In this document: piece after piece, positions 47,294 to 56,827 of the stretch
Layout of the letters: the number at the start of each line of letters is the position of its first letter
Position numbering within the stretch: the stretch's first letter is position 1
NCBI GenBank assembly: GCA_964443025.1
Contig: CAYUEL010000002.1
Span: 1-64,000, forward strand
Source: JAJFKJ01 sp964443025
GTDB lineage: Bacteria > Pseudomonadota > Gammaproteobacteria > JABCZS01
Direction of reading: 5' to 3'
DNA length: 64,000 bases
The notes under the pieces: model-generated
Told to the model about the DNA's origin: nothing
What the model saw: only the letters and a program-made list of their open reading frames with translations
Databases searched by the model: none
Position numbers and translations under genes: made by a program

Positions 47294-48551
47294 ATTTTTT
47301 AACTAAAATTGACGAGTTGATTCCACCAAACCCAAATGAATTTGACAAAGCATAAGAAACATTTTCCTGATCATTGAGATTAAATTTCCATGAGCAATCC
47401 TGAGAAAGTGGATTAACCAGGTTTTTATTTTCATGAATATACCCTCCTCGCATTTGTAAAATCGTCGCAATGATTTCAACAACACCTGCCGAAAATAAAC
47501 AATGACCTGTCAGCGATTTTGTAGAGTTAATAAAAAGATTATGGATATGATGAGAAAATACACTCTTAATTGCATCGATCTCAGCTTGATCGCCAATAGT
47601 TGAGGAAGTTCCGTGTGCGTTTACATAATTGATTTCTTCAGGTTGAATTTTTGCTTCAAACATACACTTTCGCATTACTCGTTCTTCGCCTTGCTGATCA
47701 GGCTGGGTAGATTTATTGCCATCTAGCAGAATAATTCCATGCACTAGTTGAGCCAGTGCCACTCCCCCTCGTTTTTCCATGGATTGCTTTGATTCTAAAA
47801 TAAGACACCCTGTACCTTGACCATAAATAAAACCTTCGCGTTGCTGATCAAAAGGACGGCACGCAAGCTCGGGTGTTTGGTAAAAACTTTTTCCACCCAT
47901 TGCGCCGATCTGATCCATCGCTTGGATGGCTAACGGCGAAAGTTCTGATAAGGCGCCAATGACTAAGCAAACCTCTAATTTTCCGAATTGGATCAATTCC
48001 ATCGCTTTGATAATTGCCACATTGCCACTTGCTGATGCACCGTTTGCTGCAAATCCTTGACCATGGATTGTCAATAGTTCGCTGATCGTTCCCACGTGAT
48101 CGGTTTCAAGTGCATGAATAGGATATTTAGGTGAAACAAATTGTGGTTTGCTTTGAAATTTTAAGTTCGCCTGGTATTGAAAATGTTGTAAGGTTTGATC
48201 AGCAGCCACTACAATACCGATTTGATCACTTTCAGGTGTTAAAGTCTCCAGGCCTGCCATGATCCATGCCTCGAGTGCAGTTAAAACAGAAGTTTGGACG
48301 GGCAATGGAGCCCTTGCTGAATCTTGTGCACGGTTTTGTATTTGCTCTTGAATTTTTGCAAATTGCCCTAAACGCTCAAGATAGGAAAATTCTTGTAGCG
48401 GCGCATAAACGGTTTTGATTTCATGATGATTAACCACTTCATGGTATTGTTTAAAATGCGTGATACCTCGACGCAAGGATTGATCAAAATCAGGAATGGT
48501 ATTGCCATTAGAGGATTGCACACCCATACCTGTGACATAAACCTCCTTCAA
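47286..48551 (-). CDS. Decarboxylating ketosynthase of the beta-branching cassette (PksF-like)
   Basis: A 421-residue free-standing KS with FabF-like fold. The nucleophile Cys is Ser (NGASASGN, S173), while the His motifs (NAHGTSS and LTGHCLFSAG) remain. Such KS proteins decarboxylate malonyl on the donor ACP to acetyl, the nucleophile precursor for the HMG synthase-like enzyme. It sits between the donor ACP (four-base overlap) and ECH1. The Cys-to-Ser change is what distinguishes it from a condensing KS. Confidence 0.9.
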   Translation of the reverse strand: MKEVYVTGMGVQSSNGNTIPDFDQSLRRGITHFKQYHEVVNHHEIKTVYAPLQEFSYLERLGQFAKIQEQIQNRAQDSARAPLPVQTSVLTALEAWIMAGLETLTPESDQIGIVVAADQTLQHFQYQANLKFQSKPQFVSPKYPIHALETDHVGTISELLTIHGQGFAANGASASGNVAIIKAMELIQFGKLEVCLVIGALSELSPLAIQAMDQIGAMGGKSFYQTPELACRPFDQQREGFIYGQGTGCLILESKQSMEKRGGVALAQLVHGIILLDGNKSTQPDQQGEERVMRKCMFEAKIQPEEINYVNAHGTSSTIGDQAEIDAIKSVFSHHIHNLFINSTKSLTGHCLFSAGVVEIIATILQMRGGYIHENKNLVNPLSQDCSWKFNLNDQENVSYALSNSFGFGGINSSILVKKYD

Positions 48552-48790
48552 TTATGGATTCCTTCTTGAGAAATAAGTGTCACAAGCTCTTGAATAGTGT
48601 TTGCCTTGGTTAATTTCACAAGGGGGATGTTGAGTTCTAATTTTTCAAGCGTCAACATGATAATTTCCAAACGATCAACTGAGTTTGCACCTAAGTCTTG
48701 CAATGGACGATTAAACTCAATTTCTGTCAATTGAGGAAACACACTCAAAATACTGTTTTTCAGTGCCGCAAGTACAATAGACTTTTCCAT
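48548..48790 (-). CDS. Stand-alone donor ACP of the beta-branching cassette
   Basis: An 80-residue acyl carrier protein with the phosphopantetheine site in LGANSVDRLEI (S37), the NSVDR form usual for AcpK-type donor ACPs. The ATG at 48790 is preferred because GGAGG stands just upstream; a start at 48823 would lie inside the HMG synthase gene. It carries malonyl, then acetyl, for attack on the beta-keto chain. Confidence 0.92.
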   Translation of the reverse strand: MEKSIVLAALKNSILSVFPQLTEIEFNRPLQDLGANSVDRLEIIMLTLEKLELNIPLVKLTKANTIQELVTLISQEGIHN

Positions 48791-48791
48791 G

Positions 48792-50051
48792 TTACCTCCA
48801 CTCATAAATTCGATGGAATTCATTAATTTCTTTCAAATAAAGGCGCTTTTCATTTAGTTTTGATAAATAACTATAAGGAATAACGTCACTATGAATTTGG
48901 ACATTGCGAGTGCCGAATTTAACCATTTGGCTGGTACGCAGAATTTTTTCATAATCACTGATACTTAATTTAAATCGCTTAGATAAATGAGGTTCAATCT
49001 GCATCTGTTTGAGCGTTTGATGTGACTGCAACGTCACAATACCGCTATAAAATTCTGAGCAACATCCAGAGCCATATGAAAATATTCCTATACGTTTGGG
49101 TTTGTTGTACTCCCCATTTTCTATCGTGCTGGCTAAAGATAAAAATACCGTTGCCCCCATAATATTACCAACGCGTTGACAATAATTGACCCCCGCTTCT
49201 ACCCGTTGCGTATAATCTTGTTCAATATCTTCCAATGGCATTTTGTAAAGCTTTCTCATCATGCTGCGATGTGCGCCTTTGACCATACCGCCGAACGGTG
49301 TATGAAATGACAAATAGCCAAAACTCTGTAAATAATCTGCTCCTGAAACTTTGCGTTGGTAAGCTAGAAAAGCTTGTTCACAACAATCTAGATAAGAGCT
49401 CAACGATAAATCAGAGTCTCCTGCTTCACTGTCTGGTACAGGCCTACAAGTATCCATGACTTCATAACCATAGTATCCGTTGGCGCCCACATCCACATGA
49501 AAGACTTTGGGTTTTTCACTGACCAATAATGCAACTGCGCCAGCACCAGAGCTAGGTTCTGCGAATGACCATTCCATATTAATTACATCGCTACCGTCGA
49601 CAACCATAAATCGAGAAATATCTGTTGCCACCACCAGTGCTTTTGCTCCCGGCGAAGTCTGCGATAAAATAAAATGAATCGCCATTTGAAATCCAGCTGT
49701 ACCAGAATAACAGGCTTGTTTTATTTCGAACATTCGGCAATGTTTGCTTAAGCCCAAATAATCATGAATATAAGTGCTCATAGACTTGCCAAAATCAATA
49801 CCAGATTCTGTGCAAGTAATTAATAACTCAATCTGATTTTTTTCTTCTGCAGTTAATTGATCAATCAAAGGTTTTGCCGCATTGACTGCAAATGTCACAG
49901 GATCTTCAAATGGTAGCGAAACTGATTTCTCTTTCATTAATAAATTTGAAAAGCGACCCATATTGAGATTTCGATATTCCGCAAGTTCGGTGACATCTAA
50001 AACTGCCGTGCCACCAAACACATTCATTGATTCAATTCCAACTGCAGGCAT
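48792..50051 (-). CDS. HMG-CoA synthase-like enzyme (PksG-like)
   Basis: A 419-residue HMG synthase homologue. The nucleophile is Cys in IKQACYSGTAG (C114) and the catalytic His lies in SFHTPFGGMVKGAHR. It joins acetyl from the donor ACP to the beta-keto group of the growing chain, the first step of beta-branching. Length and motifs are standard for the trans-AT polyketide branch. It follows the P450 genes by eight bases and precedes the donor ACP directly, in one operon. Confidence 0.93.
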   Translation of the reverse strand: MPAVGIESMNVFGGTAVLDVTELAEYRNLNMGRFSNLLMKEKSVSLPFEDPVTFAVNAAKPLIDQLTAEEKNQIELLITCTESGIDFGKSMSTYIHDYLGLSKHCRMFEIKQACYSGTAGFQMAIHFILSQTSPGAKALVVATDISRFMVVDGSDVINMEWSFAEPSSGAGAVALLVSEKPKVFHVDVGANGYYGYEVMDTCRPVPDSEAGDSDLSLSSYLDCCEQAFLAYQRKVSGADYLQSFGYLSFHTPFGGMVKGAHRSMMRKLYKMPLEDIEQDYTQRVEAGVNYCQRVGNIMGATVFLSLASTIENGEYNKPKRIGIFSYGSGCCSEFYSGIVTLQSHQTLKQMQIEPHLSKRFKLSISDYEKILRTSQMVKFGTRNVQIHSDVIPYSYLSKLNEKRLYLKEINEFHRIYEWR

Positions 50052-50059
50052 AATTAACC

Positions 50060-51298
50060 TTATAAATTCGGATAAACAATTACTGTCTCATACCCATTTA
50101 ATGTAGGCACTGATTTTCTTTTAAGAGAAGAATGAGGGCAGAGAGTCATATTGGGAAATGCTTCAAGAATCTTTTTAAATGCAATTTCCGCTTCTAATCG
50201 TGCAAGCGGCGCTCCTAAACAAAGATGAATGCCTCCACCAAACGCATAATGCTTGCCCTCCTTTCTTTCAACATTAAACATATGAGGGCAAGAAAATACT
50301 TCAGGATCACGATTGGCAGCCGCAATCATCAAGGATAATGTCTCACCTTTGGGTATAGTGATTCCATCAATTTCAGTTGTTTCAGCACATACTCGAGGCA
50401 CTTCCGTAGCAGGGCTATCATACCTAAGCATTTCTTCTATGGCTTGCGGCATTAAATTCAAATTGTTTTTTAGCTTTTCAAATTGATCTGGGTTTTGCAA
50501 TAATGCTACCATACCATTACCCAATAGGTCCGTGGTCGTCACATTGCCAGCAACAATAAATATCACACAGGTAGTGATAATCTCTTCGACAGTTAAGTCT
50601 CCCATTTCTTGTTCATGCGCATTAATCAAATTAGTCATAAAATCATCTTGCGGATTTTTTCTGCGATCAGCTATCATTTGTTTGAAATACTCACCCACTG
50701 CTAAGTGAGCAGCAAAAACTTTTTTCATGCCTTCTTCATCAATAGCAGGATCAACGGATTGAACAAGCTGATCGGACCACTCTTTAAATTGCTTATGTTG
50801 ACCTTCTTCAATACCTAATACATAAGCCATCACGCGCGTGGGAAGTAAATATGAAAACTCAGCAATAAAATCAAACTGTGTTTTATGTTTAACGTTAGCA
50901 ATGATTTCATCCACAATGCTTTCAATGCGTTGACGAAAACATTCTATTTCTCTTGGATTAAATGCTTTGTAAAGAAGACTGCGTTGCCGGTGATGTTCTT
51001 GGCCATCCATGTCTAGTAAACCTAACGATCCAATTTGTTGGCCCATTTTCCAAGCAAAAGTATCTTCATTGGCATATTTTTGCCAATTTCTGACACAAAC
51101 GGTCTTGTTATGAAAGATTTCACGAATGTAATTTGCCTTAGTGACCACAAAACGTTTTAATTCATCATCGACTAAGATTGGCGCGTGCTCTCTAAGTTCA
51201 TCAAAAATTTCATGCATGCCATCTCTAAATCGCTCATTTTGAGGAAATAAAGCACTTCCTTTTGGCAAATTTTTAGTTTTTACGTCCTTGATACTCAT
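50060..51298 (-). CDS. Cytochrome P450 (second of two)
   Basis: A 412-residue soluble bacterial P450. Visible are the I-helix VAGNVTTTD, the ExxR motif in EEMLRYDSP, and the heme site FGGGIHLCLGAPLARLE with the Cys ligand. It resembles P450s that tailor polyketides (hydroxylation or epoxidation). It follows the other P450 by eight bases and precedes the HMG synthase gene by eight. The two P450s are clearly paralogues from a duplication. No ferredoxin or reductase gene lies nearby, so electrons must come from elsewhere in the genome. Confidence 0.92.
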   Translation of the reverse strand: MSIKDVKTKNLPKGSALFPQNERFRDGMHEIFDELREHAPILVDDELKRFVVTKANYIREIFHNKTVCVRNWQKYANEDTFAWKMGQQIGSLGLLDMDGQEHHRQRSLLYKAFNPREIECFRQRIESIVDEIIANVKHKTQFDFIAEFSYLLPTRVMAYVLGIEEGQHKQFKEWSDQLVQSVDPAIDEEGMKKVFAAHLAVGEYFKQMIADRRKNPQDDFMTNLINAHEQEMGDLTVEEIITTCVIFIVAGNVTTTDLLGNGMVALLQNPDQFEKLKNNLNLMPQAIEEMLRYDSPATEVPRVCAETTEIDGITIPKGETLSLMIAAANRDPEVFSCPHMFNVERKEGKHYAFGGGIHLCLGAPLARLEAEIAFKKILEAFPNMTLCPHSSLKRKSVPTLNGYETVIVYPNL

Positions 51299-51306
51299 AT
51301 GTATCC

Positions 51307-52515
51307 CTATCGAGTTGATAGTATAATTTTTTTGTATCCACTAAATGTGGGTACGGATTTTCGCTCTAGCGGTTCTGCCAGTTTCAAAACTGGAAATGCT
51401 TTTAGAATCTTTCCAAATGTAATTTCTATTTCCATGCGCGCTAAATGGACGCCCAAACAAAAATGAGCGCCACCACCAAAAGCTAAATGCGTAGATTCTT
51501 GCCTTTCAATATTGAACTGATGGGGGCATTGATAAGCTTTCGGATCACGATTTACGCCTGCAAGATTGAGCGTCAACGTTTGCCCTTTGTCAATAGGAAC
51601 ACCTTCCACATTGACTTTATCGTAACAAAAACGAGGAATTTCAGTAACTGGAGGATCAAATCGTAGCATCTCTTCAACTGCCAGGGGCATCAAATGGGGA
51701 TTCGCGCGCAATTTTTCGAGCTGGTCGGGATTTTGTAACAATGCCACCATGCCATTGCCAATAAGATCTGCAGAGGTTATATTTCCAGCAACAATCAGCT
51801 GCAAACAAATCGTCGCCACTTCTTCTGAAGATAATTTTTCAACACCATCGCCATCATGAATCAGACGTGACATTAAATCATCTCGCCTTTCTAAGGTGCG
51901 AGCTTGTACGGTTTTATTAAAATATTCGTTTAAGTTTGCATTGGCTGCTTTTGCCAGTTCAAACTTTTCAGGGGATACATCAGGATCACAAATATAAACC
52001 CATTCATCAGACCATTGCTTAAATTTTGCTTGATCTTGTTTATCAACTCCTAAAATTTCAGCCATAATCATGGTCGGTAAAGGTGCGGCAATAGCTCGTA
52101 TAAAATCAAACTTTTCTTGATCTTTGACCTGGTCAATCAGCTCATCCGCAATCGCTTCAAGTTTAGCTCTTAACGGTTCAACGGCTTTGGGTGTAAACGT
52201 TTTTGACACTAAGCTGCGAAGATGATGATGTTTTTCACCATCTTCATCTACCATTCCAAATTTACCATTGCGCGGAGATACAGTTTTCCCCCAAGTGCCT
52301 TCAGCGGCCACTTCCCAATCGCGCCCACAATGAGCTAGATCTTTAAATACTTTACGTGCAGCATCGTATGAAGTCACAACCCAACGTTGAAACACATTAT
52401 CTTTATACACTGGGGCCACTTCTCGTATTTCATCTAGGACATCGTGCATACGATTGCGATAACGCTCATCTTGAGCAGTAAGTTGATTTCCTTCGGGTAG
52501 CTTTTTGTGGCTCAT
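51307..52515 (-). CDS. Cytochrome P450 (first of two)
   Basis: A 402-residue soluble P450 with I-helix VAGNITSAD, ExxR motif in EEMLRFDPP and heme site FGGGAHFCLGVHLARME. The ATG at 52515 is chosen because AGAGG lies five bases upstream; an upstream in-frame start at 52569 would add 18 residues. It is the first gene of the branching operon and probably oxidises the released or carrier-bound polyketide (inference from context). In the I-helix the usual acid-alcohol pair is altered (Asn-Ile-Thr), as in several tailoring P450s. Confidence 0.92.
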   Translation of the reverse strand: MSHKKLPEGNQLTAQDERYRNRMHDVLDEIREVAPVYKDNVFQRWVVTSYDAARKVFKDLAHCGRDWEVAAEGTWGKTVSPRNGKFGMVDEDGEKHHHLRSLVSKTFTPKAVEPLRAKLEAIADELIDQVKDQEKFDFIRAIAAPLPTMIMAEILGVDKQDQAKFKQWSDEWVYICDPDVSPEKFELAKAANANLNEYFNKTVQARTLERRDDLMSRLIHDGDGVEKLSSEEVATICLQLIVAGNITSADLIGNGMVALLQNPDQLEKLRANPHLMPLAVEEMLRFDPPVTEIPRFCYDKVNVEGVPIDKGQTLTLNLAGVNRDPKAYQCPHQFNIERQESTHLAFGGGAHFCLGVHLARMEIEITFGKILKAFPVLKLAEPLERKSVPTFSGYKKIILSTR

Positions 52516-52596
52516 TGAGACCTCTCTCGTTTTATCTAGAAGAAATACATCGTAACATGAGCCTCTCATCAGATCAATCGTGAAATGTTATGTTTC

Positions 52597-55500
52597 TTAA
52601 TGAGATAATTTAAGAGATCGGTTATACTCTTGCGATAAATCTTTTTCATAGAAAACACCGACAGAAAGATATTTTTCTAACATAGACTGTATCTTGAAGG
52701 CATCTGCTTCCTCATTACAGCTTAACTTAAACATATGAGAGCTTGGGGTATAATAAGCGATCATATTCATTTTTTTTAATAGTTTAATCACGTCCAATAT
52801 AGCTTTAAAAGTTAAATGATAATTAAAAATAGACGACTCACTTAAATCATTACCATAAATGAATAAAATAAGATTTTTGTCTTGTTTTAAACAAAACAAT
52901 TTACAACCTTTTTGATGCATTTTAATAGGCAATAATTGTTCTTTAAGAGTAGAATTTTTCGTAGCAGATCGAACGTCAAATACGCTGGAATAGCATTTTA
53001 AATGCCCAACAGCTTTACCTTGTCTTGCGCGCATCGCCATTAAGCGCACTTGCGTATATTCCAACGCAAGTTGATGAGTATTGGAAGTACAGATAATATT
53101 GTTAAATAAATCATTTCTTCTGAAGGAATCAACATGATAGATCATCCAAATCCCTATCATTTCATTAAACATGTGATCAAGTAACCCATATTTTTTTAAA
53201 AGTGATTTTGTTTTATCCACGGCGCATTTTGGATCAGTATTAAAGCATTGCGTAAACACAATTTCCTTTTCAAACTTTGAATGTAAAATACCTGACCATA
53301 ATAAATAATAATTTGATTGAGTGTTTAATTTTTTTAAAAATTCAACTGTCTCATATTGCTCGAAATCAGTCATATCAAAACATATTTTAAAAAGATTAAA
53401 TTTCTTAAAAAACCTTAAAGTGTTTGAATAATTTTTAATTGAAAATGACTTTGTAATTTCAAAATTTATTTTTTCCCCAGGAACAGACTTAAGGAAATGG
53501 GAACTTCTCTCAATTAATTGCAAAACATCAGACGGAATGGCAACATGATATTTTGCATAAAGTCTGATCGCACGAAATATCAGAATAGGGTCTTTTTTAA
53601 TTGCCTCAATTGGATTGCTAATAAAATTAATCTTTCTATTATTTAAATCGGTACGTCCATCATAGGGATCAAGCAATAATTTTTTGGTATGATCATAATA
53701 AATTGCATTGCAAGTAAAATCTCTATGTGACGCGTCTTCTTCAATGGTCGGAGCGATGAATTGAGTGGCTAATATGCCTGATTCGAGAAAACATGTATAA
53801 CATGGTCTGTTTTTATTACTGGACAGGAGTGATGAAATTTGAATGGTAATTGTAGTGGCGATCAAATAAATAGGGTGTTTAAGTCCAACTATCCTACCAT
53901 TTAAGCCAATAATCTCTTTCACTTCTAACAAAGGTGCATCCGTTACAAAATCATAGTCGTCCGATGGTTTTTTTGCAATATGATCGCGGACTTGCCCGCC
54001 AACCAAATAAATTTTATATCCCTTTTCTTCTATTTTTTTTATTATAGATTCAACGAGATCGGGCAACTGGATGTAATAATGGCTTTTTTTTGTTTCATTT
54101 TCATTTTTTTTATACTCGCTATTTTCATAGACTAAGTCATTGAATGCATATTTCATTTGAGTCATTGCTTCTTGATGAGAAAAAGTTTTCTCTGATTCAA
54201 TGCTGCTTAATAAAAATTGTCTCAGCTGAGACAGTTCATCATGATTTTTTAAAGAAATTGTTTGCTCTTGATCAATCAAGCTAATACATTTTTTGTAATG
54301 GAAATCCCTTAATTTCTCTTTATTTATCTGCTCATCTCCAGTTAATTCTTTAGCCCATGAAAAATATGTATCTCCTAAACACATATGATAGTATATCTCA
54401 AAACTGCTGATTGACTCTGATTGAATTTCTTCTTGCATCGTAAGGCACAGTTGCTCTGCTTCTTGAAATAATTTTTTTATGATTAACTGATTTAATCTTA
54501 AATAAATGTTTGGGATAAGGCTTGGCTCTTCTTCAGTCGTTTTATTTTCAGTCTCGGGATTTGTTGTTTTTTTCTGCACTGTGAATTTATTTTTTATTTC
54601 TTTTAATTGGCTTAATATGGGCGTAGCACGTTTCGTTTTAACCTCCGCCATCAGGAGATTAATGGAATTTATTTGCTCAGCTTCCCGCAAAGATTGACTG
54701 TTCCATACGGAGTTTAACTTTTGCTCTATTTCAAATAATGCTTTGACCAAACCTTCCAGATGGGATTGAGATTCATTTTCTTTAATATATGGTTTAATTT
54801 TTTCGAATTTAAAGAGTTTAATTTTAATAATTAAAACTTGTTTCTTTAAATTTAAAAAGGAAATCCAATCATTGTTCCATGGGTTGAGTTCAAGATTCAG
54901 AGCTTGCTGAGGATTTGATAAAAATTCATCTATTGTCAGCTGACAAATATTTAATGCTTTTAAAATTTCAATGACCAGCTTATCGTAAATATTCCAGCTT
55001 ATATTAATGTTTTGATTGATTCTAAATTTTTCAGATTGATTTTGATCTGATAAAATAAATTCAAGCATTCCAATAAAATTTGTCTCTTGAAAAACATTTA
55101 GCAGATTTATCGAAAATCCAATGCTCTTCTCTTGGCGCAACTTCATCGATTCGTAATAATGAATAAAAAACACTCTCAGCTGAATTAAATATTTCATACA
55201 TTGATAGACGGGTGAGGGAGGGTCGGCACTATACGCTCTGCTAACTGGATGGATATAAAATTCCTCCTTTGATAAAAAGGAGGCCAATAGTTTATTTGAA
55301 TTATTATAAAACCGAATCAAATCCAAATGATAGCATAATGATGCGCTCATATACTGCAAAGTGGATAACGGTAATTCTTGAGTATTTTTTGAGGCGATTG
55401 CAATAAATTTATCTATCCATTTTTTTATTTTTAATAAAATTTCTAAAACGTCGTCTTGCTGATTGACTTTATAAGTCAGTGTTAAAATATCGACAATACT

Positions 55501-55809
55501 ACCAATAGCGGGAAAGAAATATTGGGGATATTTTTCGTATACCACGATGCTGTTTTTATCAAGCACCATTTGAGCTGAAAATTCTTTAATATAACCCACA
55601 ATTTTCACATATAAATCATTATCTTTCACTAGGCAATAATGCAAATGAGTTGCAAATATCTTGAAAAGACAGGTATATTGATCATCGTGTGTGCCTAACT
55701 GTCGCATCGTTAAACCATACAACACTTTTGCCCTTTTGATCCCCTCTTCATTAGTAATGCCTTGGGCCTGATGTGCAGTTTGCATTTCTAAATATTGTAA
55801 ATCAAACAT
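52597..55809 (-). CDS. Very long protein with a CCA-adding/poly(A) polymerase-type nucleotidyltransferase domain
   Basis: 1070 residues, more than twice the family norm. From about 590 onward the class II nucleotidyltransferase motifs appear in order: LVGGQVRD, DYDFVTDAP (metal-binding Asp pair), HRDFTCNAI, and KDPILIFRAIRLYAK (the region that normally reads DP.R.LRA). The first 590 residues are helical, rich in Leu, Lys and Gln, with no motif I know and no membrane segment; they might be TPR-like. The C-terminal 300 residues are also non-standard. Family members add CCA to tRNA or A tails to RNA, or label other molecules with nucleotides. It ends 81 bases before the P450 start and may share their transcript. 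It could be an effector or a phage-defence-like enzyme; both are guesses. Confidence 0.75.
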   Translation of the reverse strand: MFDLQYLEMQTAHQAQGITNEEGIKRAKVLYGLTMRQLGTHDDQYTCLFKIFATHLHYCLVKDNDLYVKIVGYIKEFSAQMVLDKNSIVVYEKYPQYFFPAIGSIVDILTLTYKVNQQDDVLEILLKIKKWIDKFIAIASKNTQELPLSTLQYMSASLCYHLDLIRFYNNSNKLLASFLSKEEFYIHPVSRAYSADPPSPVYQCMKYLIQLRVFFIHYYESMKLRQEKSIGFSINLLNVFQETNFIGMLEFILSDQNQSEKFRINQNINISWNIYDKLVIEILKALNICQLTIDEFLSNPQQALNLELNPWNNDWISFLNLKKQVLIIKIKLFKFEKIKPYIKENESQSHLEGLVKALFEIEQKLNSVWNSQSLREAEQINSINLLMAEVKTKRATPILSQLKEIKNKFTVQKKTTNPETENKTTEEEPSLIPNIYLRLNQLIIKKLFQEAEQLCLTMQEEIQSESISSFEIYYHMCLGDTYFSWAKELTGDEQINKEKLRDFHYKKCISLIDQEQTISLKNHDELSQLRQFLLSSIESEKTFSHQEAMTQMKYAFNDLVYENSEYKKNENETKKSHYYIQLPDLVESIIKKIEEKGYKIYLVGGQVRDHIAKKPSDDYDFVTDAPLLEVKEIIGLNGRIVGLKHPIYLIATTITIQISSLLSSNKNRPCYTCFLESGILATQFIAPTIEEDASHRDFTCNAIYYDHTKKLLLDPYDGRTDLNNRKINFISNPIEAIKKDPILIFRAIRLYAKYHVAIPSDVLQLIERSSHFLKSVPGEKINFEITKSFSIKNYSNTLRFFKKFNLFKICFDMTDFEQYETVEFLKKLNTQSNYYLLWSGILHSKFEKEIVFTQCFNTDPKCAVDKTKSLLKKYGLLDHMFNEMIGIWMIYHVDSFRRNDLFNNIICTSNTHQLALEYTQVRLMAMRARQGKAVGHLKCYSSVFDVRSATKNSTLKEQLLPIKMHQKGCKLFCLKQDKNLILFIYGNDLSESSIFNYHLTFKAILDVIKLLKKMNMIAYYTPSSHMFKLSCNEEADAFKIQSMLEKYLSVGVFYEKDLSQEYNRSLKLSH

Positions 55810-55904
55810 ACAACCCCCCAGGGATGTTTAGATTCTTAAAGTAACGATGATCATTGCATCCTAAAATAGGAAAAAAATTATTTTGAGTGAACAATCATTA
55901 TTTA

Positions 55905-56729
55905 TTAAGCGCGCGCCTTGATTAATAACTCTTGTACTTCCTCTTTAAATTGTTGGACATAGACTCCAAAACTTTTTTGTTCTTCATCTCTTAAAGTTAA
56001 GACTTCAAAGCCTTCTTCGGTAACCAAAATGGTATGCTCCCATTGCGCAGATAAGCGGCGATCTTTCGTGATGACCGTCCATTTATCTTTTAAAAGCTTG
56101 ACTTCTGGACCGCCTTGATTAATCATGGGCTCAATGGTAAACGTCATCCCTGGTTTTAATTCTACACCTTGACCGGCTTTGCCAAAATGCACAACCTGCG
56201 GTGGCTCATGCATCTTACTCCCAATCCCGTGGCCACAATAATCACGAACGACAGAATAATGATTCGCCTGCGCATGTTGTTGAATAATGTAACCAATGTC
56301 ACCTAGAGTGTGACCCGGCTTCACTGCTAAAATACCGCGGTATAAACAGTGTTGCGTCACATCAACTAACCGCTGTGCATGCGACGCCACCTCGCCCACA
56401 CACACCATAATACTACTGTCTCCATAATAACCTTCATGTTTGACGGTAATATCTAAATTCACAATGTCGCCTTTTTTTAAGGGTTTATCTGAAGGCCATC
56501 CATGACAAACCACATTATTCGGCGATGTATTAACACAATATGGAAAATCATATTGCCCTTTACTACCAGGCGTTGTATGAAGCGTATTGATAATATAATC
56601 TTCGCAAAAGGCATTAACCTCCAATGTTGTCATACCAGGTTTCACTACATGGCTCACCGCCTCCAATACTTGAGAGGTAAACTTGCCAGCAACGCGCATT
56701 TTTGCAATTTCTTCTTTCGTTTTAATCAA
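55905..56729 (-). CDS. map: Methionine aminopeptidase type I, second copy
   Basis: A second type I methionine aminopeptidase, 274 residues from the preferred TTG start (AAGGA seven to ten bases upstream); from there it begins like the E. coli enzyme (IKTKEEIAKMRVAG). An ATG at 56759 would add ten residues. Metal ligands are present (NLDITV, GDSS, CGHGIG, TIEPM, QWEHT). It is strongly similar to the copy at 42.7 kb along its whole length but keeps the common HEPPQVVH loop after the HGIG motif. It is flanked by unrelated genes and may be the housekeeping copy or a paralogue. Confidence 0.92.
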   Translation of the reverse strand: MIKTKEEIAKMRVAGKFTSQVLEAVSHVVKPGMTTLEVNAFCEDYIINTLHTTPGSKGQYDFPYCVNTSPNNVVCHGWPSDKPLKKGDIVNLDITVKHEGYYGDSSIMVCVGEVASHAQRLVDVTQHCLYRGILAVKPGHTLGDIGYIIQQHAQANHYSVVRDYCGHGIGSKMHEPPQVVHFGKAGQGVELKPGMTFTIEPMINQGGPEVKLLKDKWTVITKDRRLSAQWEHTILVTEEGFEVLTLRDEEQKSFGVYVQQFKEEVQELLIKARA

Positions 56730-56827
56730 GACACTTTCCTTTATTGATGGGTGGATCATATCATAAGTCTACAAAACGACCCTAGCAAAACAAAGATAAT
56801 AAGCAATGAGGATAAACAATTGCAAAG

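Noticed and set aside
5503..52515. Naming the product as pederin-like or lobatamide-like
   Set aside because: Shared features (KS0-oxygenase, beta-branching, AT-ER) are general to trans-AT pathways; no O- or C-methyltransferase is present and the module order does not match what I remember of either.
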